NCBI GenBank assembly: GCA_963714405.1
Contig: CAVQOH010000001.1
Location: 434,001 to 498,000, forward strand
DNA: 64,000 nt
Source of the DNA: JAZGGS01 sp963714405
GTDB lineage: Bacteria; Bacteroidota; Ignavibacteria; Ignavibacteriales; Ignavibacteriaceae
Direction: 5' to 3'
Shown in pieces: positions 51,474-59,700 of this stretch (its first letter is position 1; the number at the start of each line of letters is the position of its first letter). The notes beneath the pieces were generated by a model that searched no databases, was not told where the DNA came from, and saw nothing but the letters and a program-made list of their open reading frames with translations. A program made the position numbers and the translations under genes.

Positions 51474-53672
51474 TTATTTTGTTAGTCTAAAGACTCTACC
51501 CAATTTGGTACCGATATATATATCAGTATTATTCCTATCACTTTCATCAATTGCCAATACTGTAATTTCAAGACCAAGATTATTTATGTTAAAGTTTTGT
51601 AATGTTAATTGTTTTTTGGAATTTTTTGGATTAGCTGGATCAATCCAATAAACAGAACCATCAGAAAATGTATAAATTTTATCATCATTACCTTTTATTA
51701 ACTGACTAATTATTCCATTTGAACTTTCATCACCACCGGAACACCATTTGCGTGTGAATGACTTAATCATCGATCCTTTTTTATAAAAATCATTATTGTT
51801 TCTAATATCCCTATCTTCAAAAATCCATAAGTTATGACAATCACCAAGAAATATTTTACCACCATCGCACAAAATGGCTGATGGTGTTCTTGAATTCTCA
51901 AAACGTGCCGGAATTGAAATAGGACTTTGGATAGTTTTTATTTTTTTTCTGTCAAAGTCATAAAGAAATATTTTCTGTATCTGCTGAAAATTCATCACAT
52001 CTGTAACGGTTCCATAAATCCTAAGCCTAGTTCCTTGATTATTGTATGTTAAAGAGTTGATAGAATAACCATCAACGATACCGATGACTTTGATATTTAA
52101 TTTTCCTGTTCTTTTGAATTCGTTTAAATCTGCAAATAAGATTTTAGCTTTTGATTTTTCAATTCCTGTTTCCCAAACCGAAGCCCCCGTTCCAATGATT
52201 AGTTCATTATTTTCCGAGATAAAAATCGATCGAATTCTAACTTGTTTATTGTCTCCAATAATATTTTGAACTGGGATTAATTTATCAACAGATTTATCCC
52301 TTAGAGATTTTACTCGCAAGTAGGGACCAGAATAAATACCATACACAATAAATTCACTATTTGAAATTATTTTGTCAGCTTGAACTCCCGATTGATATTT
52401 TGCTCCATCTTTTCCCTTTATATTTTTTATCTGTCTGTTCCCTTTTAGTTCATTTGTTATTAGTTCAATTGAGCTTTGTGAAAAACTTACATTCATAATC
52501 CTATTATTAATAGTTAATCCAACTATATACCCTCCACCGCTAGGATTTTTTTGTGGGAAGTTCTCACTCAATATAATTGGTTGGCCTAAAAGATTATCCT
52601 TACTAACAGTAAATAAATAAATTGGATTTGTCGCCCATCTGTAAATACCAAAAATTTCATTGTCTGATGGATTAATTTGAATTGATGTTAGAGGTAAATT
52701 TGTGTTCTTCGATTTTGATTTATATGGTTCAAATACAAATGATTTTTTATTTATTCGACCACAATACGTGTATATGAATTCTTTATCTGAACTTGCATAT
52801 CTTTTTTGCTCAGTTCTGCTCCAATCCTTTGGATTTGCACTATAAATATATTTACCTGATAAAATATCCAAGCACCTTACAGAATGATTTTTGCTGTTAA
52901 ATAACCAAACTCTGTTTTTAAAATCAGGATCTGTGAATATAGTTTTCGCTGTAATATTCCCAATTCTCTTAATTTCTTTTAATAATTCTAAATCATAAAT
53001 TATTAGCGAAGTACCTGATTTTATTAATAGTATTGGAATATCATCTAAGCTATTATATGAAATGTAACCAATCTCAAGATGCTCAACCTTATTGGAAATA
53101 TTTTTTCCGTTGAATGTAATTGTTTCAAGAAAATGTTCAGGCTCTAAGTTTCTATAATCGGTGGATTTTTCAACCTCCCATTTTAATACCATAGCTTCAT
53201 TATTATTATTATGGGTTGCATAAAATATATACTTTTTTCCAGTTTTGGATTTAAAAACTGTTGCATCAAAAAGATGGCTTACCCCTTTGTCCCTTAAATA
53301 TTTATTCCCAAATGCAATAATCTTATTTAAAGTAGGATCATATGAAAATATAATTGGTGAGAATGAAGTGCCACCGTAAACTCGCTCACCATCATTTGTA
53401 ATTGCATATATATATTTACTTGTATATGTTCCGTTTGCATCAACAATTGAACCCAGATCTTCTTCAATAATTTTTTTATTTGGATTTACCTTGTAAAGGT
53501 GTCCATTCGGTGAGGTTCCTACATATAGCATTCCATTCAAGTACGTTGAACTCCAGATTGTTTCTTTTGTAAATCCAGGAGAATAACCATCAAAATAAAT
53601 TTCTTCAAAACTTTGTTGAGCTGACGTTGCAATGCATAGTATTATAATGAAAAATAAAATTTTTAATCGCAT
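51474..53672 (-). CDS. Secreted beta-propeller-like protein, unknown
   Basis: 732 residues with signal peptide to TSAQ. The chain consists of repeated beta-strand units with Y-V-G-T patterns (LNGMLYVGTSPNGHLYKVNP, TNDGERVYGGTSFSPIIFSYD, LTYNNQGTRLRIYGTV, DIYIGTKLGRVFRLTK), the look of a two-domain propeller of the WD40/Kelch-like type. No catalytic motif and no type IX sorting domain are visible, so it is probably periplasmic or exported otherwise. Flanked by abgT and an FkbM gene, each with over 150 bp of gap. I do not recognise the family. Confidence 0.7.
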   Translation of the reverse strand: MRLKILFFIIILCIATSAQQSFEEIYFDGYSPGFTKETIWSSTYLNGMLYVGTSPNGHLYKVNPNKKIIEEDLGSIVDANGTYTSKYIYAITNDGERVYGGTSFSPIIFSYDPTLNKIIAFGNKYLRDKGVSHLFDATVFKSKTGKKYIFYATHNNNNEAMVLKWEVEKSTDYRNLEPEHFLETITFNGKNISNKVEHLEIGYISYNSLDDIPILLIKSGTSLIIYDLELLKEIKRIGNITAKTIFTDPDFKNRVWLFNSKNHSVRCLDILSGKYIYSANPKDWSRTEQKRYASSDKEFIYTYCGRINKKSFVFEPYKSKSKNTNLPLTSIQINPSDNEIFGIYRWATNPIYLFTVSKDNLLGQPIILSENFPQKNPSGGGYIVGLTINNRIMNVSFSQSSIELITNELKGNRQIKNIKGKDGAKYQSGVQADKIISNSEFIVYGIYSGPYLRVKSLRDKSVDKLIPVQNIIGDNKQVRIRSIFISENNELIIGTGASVWETGIEKSKAKILFADLNEFKRTGKLNIKVIGIVDGYSINSLTYNNQGTRLRIYGTVTDVMNFQQIQKIFLYDFDRKKIKTIQSPISIPARFENSRTPSAILCDGGKIFLGDCHNLWIFEDRDIRNNNDFYKKGSMIKSFTRKWCSGGDESSNGIISQLIKGNDDKIYTFSDGSVYWIDPANPKNSKKQLTLQNFNINNLGLEITVLAIDESDRNNTDIYIGTKLGRVFRLTK

Positions 53673-53865
53673 AGCAGTACCTTAATAAGTTTATTTTAGA
53701 TATACTAACATTTCTGATTCATTGAAAATGATAAAATTAAATTAATATTATTTTAGCAAGGATGGTAATTTGAAACATTTTAATGATGAATTATATCATT
53801 AAATATGGACAAACAAGTTGCGCCTGACAATCTTTTACATTTAGTCGAGTGTAAAAACTATAAAA

Positions 53866-54645
53866 CTACTCGGATAGTTTTTGCCATCCTAAATTTCCTG
53901 GAATATTAATTTTTGCACTTTCATTTGGAATATAAATCTTATTTAGACTTTTAGGGGCTCGAAAAATCGAATAATTATTTAAGTTAAGATGTACATCAGC
54001 ATCGGCTACTTCAACCTGAATTATTGGCCGATATTTTTTGATAATATTTTCACTTCCTCTCAGAACTTCTAGTTCAGACCCTTCCACATCAATCTTAATA
54101 TAATCTACGCGGTCCAGATTTTCCCATTCTGCAAGTAAATCTAAAGGTATAACTATTACTGAGAAAGGAACGGCATTTGGATCCTTCTTTATTAAACTGT
54201 AAGTATTTGGTTTATTATAATTCTGCCAAAAATTTGCTGAACCAATTTCTGATCCGGCACAAAAATTTCTAATATGAATATTAGAAAGATTATTTAATTT
54301 TAAGTTATAGTATAGAATTGAAATCATATCAGGTATTGGTTCTATTGCTAATACTTTTCCATTCCCTTCTAAAAAATACTTTGCGGCTTTTATTGAGTAC
54401 ATTCCAGAATTTGCTCCGACATCTATGAGAACTCCTTTAGGATCGAGAAATTCTTCTAAGTGTTCAAACTCTGGTTCAATTGAATCACCATAAATATAAA
54501 TTCCTCTCCCACCATATCCTGGAAGGTTTCTACCGCATACATATACACCATTGGAAATTTTTGTTTTTAAAATAAATCCATTTGGTATTAATGCAATTAG
54601 AATCTTTCTAATTAATTGATTCAATTTGTATAATAATTCTCTCAA
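53866..54645 (-). CDS. FkbM-family SAM-dependent methyltransferase
   Basis: 259 residues. SAM-binding LIDVGANSGMYSIKAAKYF, AIEPIPDM, and the FkbM signature DYIKIDVEGSELEVLRGSENIIKKYRPIIQVEV are clear. Such enzymes O-methylate sugars or polyketides. Near the surface-glycan genes at the right end, so sugar methylation is plausible. The N-terminal ~20 residues are hydrophobic and could associate with the membrane. Confidence 0.87.
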   Translation of the reverse strand: MRELLYKLNQLIRKILIALIPNGFILKTKISNGVYVCGRNLPGYGGRGIYIYGDSIEPEFEHLEEFLDPKGVLIDVGANSGMYSIKAAKYFLEGNGKVLAIEPIPDMISILYYNLKLNNLSNIHIRNFCAGSEIGSANFWQNYNKPNTYSLIKKDPNAVPFSVIVIPLDLLAEWENLDRVDYIKIDVEGSELEVLRGSENIIKKYRPIIQVEVADADVHLNLNNYSIFRAPKSLNKIYIPNESAKINIPGNLGWQKLSE

Positions 54646-54709
54646 TATTTAACTTGACGAACTATTAATAATTCTGTGTTGAAATAGTCATTTATTAATC
54701 TAAATAAAA

Positions 54710-54731
54710 AAGGATGACAATAGTCATCCTT
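54710..54731 (-). terminator. Terminator after tRNA-Phe
   Basis: On the minus strand: stem AAGGATGAC / GTCATCCTT with loop TATT followed by TTTTATTTAG. It is 7 bp from the tRNA-Phe 3' end. Confidence 0.85.
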
Positions 54732-54737
54732 ATTAAG

Positions 54738-54810
54738 TGGGCAGAGACGGAATTGAACCGCCGACACATGGATTTTCAGTCCATTGCTCTACCAACTGAG
54801 CTATCTGCCC
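54738..54810 (-). tRNA. tRNA-Phe (anticodon GAA)
   Basis: Minus-strand cloverleaf with acceptor GGGCAGA/TCTGCCC, T-arm GGTTCAATTCC, anticodon stem ATGGA/TCCAT and loop CTGAAAA giving GAA. Discriminator A, CCA not encoded. Its own terminator follows. Confidence 0.95.
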
Positions 54811-54856
54811 TAAAATTGAAGAACAAAAATATAAAATTTCATTGGAATCTCAAAAA

Positions 54857-56689
54857 CTATTCTACTGTAACGCTCTTTGCCAGGTTACGAGGTTGATCTA
54901 CATTAAGACCCTTTTTAACAGCAATATGGTAAGCCAGCAACTGTAATGGAATAGAAGTTAATATTGGTCTTAGCATTTCTATGGTTTCAGGTATTTTAAG
55001 CGTATAGTCAACAAGACTATCAAGTTCGCCATCTTCTTCATCACCTATTGCTATAATTCTTCCGCCTCTTGCTTTAACTTCCTCTATGTTACTTAAAATT
55101 TTATCATAAATTGTACCCTTTGGGGCAACAAAAACTACCGGCATATTTTCATCGATAAGAGCTATAGGCCCATGTTTCATTTCAGCAGCGGGATAACCTT
55201 CGGCATGTATGTAAGAAATCTCCTTAAGTTTTAATGCGCCTTCCAAGGCAACCGGGAAGTTAAATCCTCTACCAAGGTATAAAAAATTTTTAGCATCTTT
55301 AAACTCATTTGCTATTTCTTCAATTTTAGTATTAATCTTTAGGATAGATTCAATTTTTCCAGGAATTTTTAGTAACTCCTCAACAATTAATTTTCCTTCA
55401 CTAACACTTAACTCATTTTTCCTGGCTATGAGCAAAGTAATAAGTGCAAGGACTACAAGCTGCGCAGTGAAAGCCTTTGTAGAAGCCACACCAATTTCTG
55501 GCCCTGCATGAATATATACACCTGCCTGACTTTCTCTTGCAATAGTACTCCCAACAACATTGCAAATTCCTAAAACCAATGCACCTTTACTTTTTGCTTC
55601 TTTTAGAGCAGCTAAAGTATCAGCGGTTTCACCACTCTGTGATATAAACAGAACCGTATCTTCACCGGAAATAATTGGATTTCTATAGCGAAATTCGGAA
55701 GCATATTCTACTTCAACGGGAATTCTTGCGAGCTGCTCTACCATATATTCACCCACAAGAGCCGCATGCCATGAAGTACCGCATGCTGAGATTATAATTC
55801 TTTTTGAATTTGCCAGACGATCAGCAACATCTGCTAATCCACCTAACTTTGCGTTCCCTTCATCGGGTAATAATCTTCCACGCATTGAGTTACTAACTGA
55901 TTCCGGCTGTTCCATAATTTCTTTAAGCATAAAGTGTGGATAACCGCCCTTATCAATTTCATCTAAACTTAAATTTATTTCATGAATCTCTTTTTCAATT
56001 TCTTTATCAGAAATAGTCTTAACTACGTAACTTTCCCTGGTTATAATTGCCAGTTCTCCATCATCCAAATAAATAACTTTTTTTGTATGGGAAAGAATTG
56101 CGGAAACATCTGAAGCAACAAAATTTTCATTATCACCAATGCCAATTACCAGTGGTGAACCTTTACGCGCAGCTATAATTTTATCAGGTTCCTTACCGTA
56201 GATAACCGCAAGACCATAAGCACCATCAACCTTACTTAGGGCCATTTGAACAGCTTTACTTAAAGGATAATTTTTTGACAAAAAATTATCAATTAGATGA
56301 GCCAAAACTTCCGTATCGGTATCACTTTGAAATTCGTATCCAAGCTTCATCAAGCCTTTTTTTAGTAGCTGGAAATTCTCAATAATTCCATTGTGTATAA
56401 TAAACAGGTTCCCATCTCTGTTTGTATGAGGATGCGCATTAAGTTCATTTGGAATTCCGTGAGTCGCCCACCTTGTGTGGCCAATTCCTATAGGTGAAGT
56501 AAGATTTAATTTTGAAATTCTTTTTTCAAGGAGAGATACTTTCCCTTTATTTTTTATAATAATTGATTCACCCTCATTTAAAACACCAATACCTGCAGAA
56601 TCATAACCTCTGTATTCAAGTCTTTTTAAGCCATCAATAAGAATGGGTACTGAATTTTTAGTACCGATATACCCAACTATACCACACAT
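54857..56689 (-). CDS. glmS: Glutamine-fructose-6-phosphate aminotransferase (isomerizing)
   Basis: 610 residues. N-terminal glutaminase with the nucleophile Cys2 in MCGIVGYIG and HTRWATHG; then two SIS domains with SACGTSWHAALVGEY, FISQSGETADTLAAL and the C-terminal DQPRNLAKSVTVE. Supplies glucosamine-6-phosphate for wall and surface glycans. It comes between tRNA-Phe and a C25 peptidase; no operon partner is certain. Confidence 0.96.
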   Translation of the reverse strand: MCGIVGYIGTKNSVPILIDGLKRLEYRGYDSAGIGVLNEGESIIIKNKGKVSLLEKRISKLNLTSPIGIGHTRWATHGIPNELNAHPHTNRDGNLFIIHNGIIENFQLLKKGLMKLGYEFQSDTDTEVLAHLIDNFLSKNYPLSKAVQMALSKVDGAYGLAVIYGKEPDKIIAARKGSPLVIGIGDNENFVASDVSAILSHTKKVIYLDDGELAIITRESYVVKTISDKEIEKEIHEINLSLDEIDKGGYPHFMLKEIMEQPESVSNSMRGRLLPDEGNAKLGGLADVADRLANSKRIIISACGTSWHAALVGEYMVEQLARIPVEVEYASEFRYRNPIISGEDTVLFISQSGETADTLAALKEAKSKGALVLGICNVVGSTIARESQAGVYIHAGPEIGVASTKAFTAQLVVLALITLLIARKNELSVSEGKLIVEELLKIPGKIESILKINTKIEEIANEFKDAKNFLYLGRGFNFPVALEGALKLKEISYIHAEGYPAAEMKHGPIALIDENMPVVFVAPKGTIYDKILSNIEEVKARGGRIIAIGDEEDGELDSLVDYTLKIPETIEMLRPILTSIPLQLLAYHIAVKKGLNVDQPRNLAKSVTVE

Positions 56690-56770
56690 GTAAATTCCTT
56701 ATGAAAAAATATTTAAAACTTAGAAAGGAAATATATTATTTCTAACAAAATTTATTTTTGCAAATATAAT

Positions 56771-59700
56771 CTATTTTACTTTCGCAAGTTTCTGCGTTTT
56801 AACCTGAGTCTTATCAGGAAACTTAGCAATAACTTTGTAAAAATAAACACCATTACCAAGCTCATCACCATCCTGATCTCTGCCATCCCAGGATATTTTG
56901 TTAAATCCAATTTGTAACCTTGATTGAGGTAAAGAAATATGGCGTATTAATCTACCTGCAACTGTATACACTTTAATTAAAAACTCATCCGGCAATGTGC
57001 CCCGTAATTCAAAAGTAAAATGCGTTTGAATTTTAAATGGATTAGGATAGTTAAAAACTTCACGTAATTCAGTTTCGCTAAATACATTAAATATTGATCT
57101 GGAGGATGTTGAATCGAAGAAGTTTCCAGAAGCATCTTTAGCTAACACCTCCAAAGTATGTCTTCCATCTTCAAGTTCAGGTGTCCAGGTAATAGTCATT
57201 TTGTTTGGATTTTGCTCAATAACATAATTTAAATCCGGATTGGAAAATCTTAAGGGAATATTTTGATGGACTATTGTAAAGTATGAAGTATCCAAAGGTA
57301 ATGGGCTGTTATCAGTAAGAGTAATAACTACTTCGGGTTTTGAAGCTACAATATCCTCGTTGATTATTTCTTTACCATCAAACGTAATTAAAAATTGTGG
57401 TCGTATTGAATCCCTGGCAATAAAAAATTGGTTATCAATAAGATTATTGAACTGAAAATATTCAGGATGACTGATTTCTGTAAAAACTTTTACTTCGTTA
57501 TCAAATAGCATCCTATCAGTTTCAATATCATAAGATATTTGGTCTGAGCTACTATCACTTGGGATATCCAAGGTAACAGAATGAAACAAACTATCAAACC
57601 CGTTTAGATAAAAATCTAATTTAATATTGTTCATATCCAACGGTCCAACATTTCTTCCCTTAAAGCTCATCGTTATTGGTAAACCCTGTAGAATTGTATC
57701 AGGATCGAATACTAAATCGTCTCTAACAAAATAAACTTCTGATGGAATTTGATAATCAATATTTAAATTATGAAACTCCATTGGTAGTGATGCTCCAAAA
57801 GAAGAATCCGTTAAAATAAAATTAACTTTTAAGTACGAATACTGAGATGAATCAACAGAACTTAGCATATACTGACTGGGAATGTTAATCATTAATGTAT
57901 CCCACTGTTTTGTTGAATTATTTAACCCAAGTAAATCTGCACGGTACTCACCTGTTGTTCCTGGATTTTCTATAACGTATTCAAGACTATTCCACCAGGC
58001 AGCAGGACCAACCCTATTCGATTCAATAGTACCTTCAGCATCAGTATAGTAGCCAGTAAATTTGGATATTTTTGTATTATAAGGTAGAAATGTGCTATAT
58101 GTAGATGCATAAATATGATCATTTGTCCAATCCCAGCACCAAGCATAATATTTTTGGAAATCGAACCTGGGTCTCCATTGTTCAACAAAAAACCCATCAC
58201 TAATTTGGTACATTCTTGTAAAATTTTGTAATAATACTTCTATAGTATAAATGTAATCTTCATGAACGTAAAATCCACCAAATGATTGATTACTACTTCC
58301 ATCAAGTTGGATATCTGGTCTGGCAAGAGCCCAATTGTTGGTAGGATCAAATGTACGGAGAGTGTATTTTAAATTACCGGCTGTATCACGTATGGTTAAA
58401 TTATATACATATTCACCATTTGAAGAAAGATATACCCCGCCATTAACTACAGGTAAAGATGTATCCCATGCAAGCAGCCCATCGGGTACTTCAACTGAAT
58501 CAATTTGTCCGGTGGAAATTTCTATTCGGGTAAGTAAGTAAGGATTTCCAGTCGGAATGTAGAGGAATCCATCACTATGATATGCAAGTGTATTGTTAAT
58601 TTTATCGTAGAATTGAGTAAATGCACCATAGAACTGACCTTTAACAGTTCCATTATTTCCGGTACCAACCCTGTAAATCCTTGATTTACCATCTCCTCCA
58701 TTTTGCTGCTCCCAATATGATAAATAACCAAAGTACAGATAAGTTCCATCGGTTGTGAGCGCGGATAAAGTTAATGTATCTGGGAGTTCTGGATCCAAGA
58801 AAATATCTTCAATTAGAGTTTTATCTGAAACCCTCGGTGGCAGCGGATCTGTATTTAGAGAAAGTGTTTTTGAATTTTCTGAATAGTTTATATTATAAGT
58901 TTTAAATGTCTTAAGTATTTCTTTGTGTGCATAATAACCATCTTTATTTGTAGCATTCACTGAGAAACTTCTACGAGCGCTCCAATCACCAAAATTATTT
59001 CCATCAAATATGCGTGCTCTCCAAAAATAAACTCCGGGTATTAAATTTGGAGTATTCCATTCAACAAATGCATTTGATGGAGTTAGTTTTCCTGAAACTA
59101 CCAGGGGTGAAGTAAAATACAATGAAGTATCAATTTCAATAAAATATTCTAAATCTCTCTTTATGTAATATCCAATATCAGAGAATAAAAATTCAACGTT
59201 ACCAGATGTTGAAACGAAACCATCAATAGGTTTTAATGTATTTGGCTGGCTGATATCAAAAATCAGAAATAATTCTGAAGCTACATTATCTGAATGGTCT
59301 TCTTCCAGAATTATTTCGGTTTCATTTACTTGGGCAGTAAGTTTATATAAACCACCTGTAAGAGCAACCCACGGAAAATACACGGAATCTTTCTCACCAA
59401 AGTTTGGAAGTTTAATACTTCCAATTTGGAAACTTGTATCAGAAGTTTCAGCAAAGACCTCAACTACGACAGAATCATCAGGGAATATAGTTCCCCAATT
59501 CATTATACCTATTTTCGCCAAAATAGTATCACCAACCACGGCGCTTTCCGGAATAAGTGAAATATCAGAAGAGGTGATGGCAAAATCAGGATAATTGGGT
59601 AGCGCAATTTTCATCACTGGATCACCAAGGTAGGTTAAAAGGGAAATTTGCCCCCCATATATTCCCCCGGATGAGACCTGGTTTTTTCCGTTAAGAATTG

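Noticed and set aside
53831..53854. TTTTACA ... TGTAAAA hairpin after the FkbM gene
   Set aside because: Weak stem with 10-nt loop and no T run; not a convincing terminator.
54714..54896. Plus-strand ORF with WAETELNRRHMDFQSIALPTELSA
   Set aside because: Antisense reading of tRNA-Phe plus the end of glmS.
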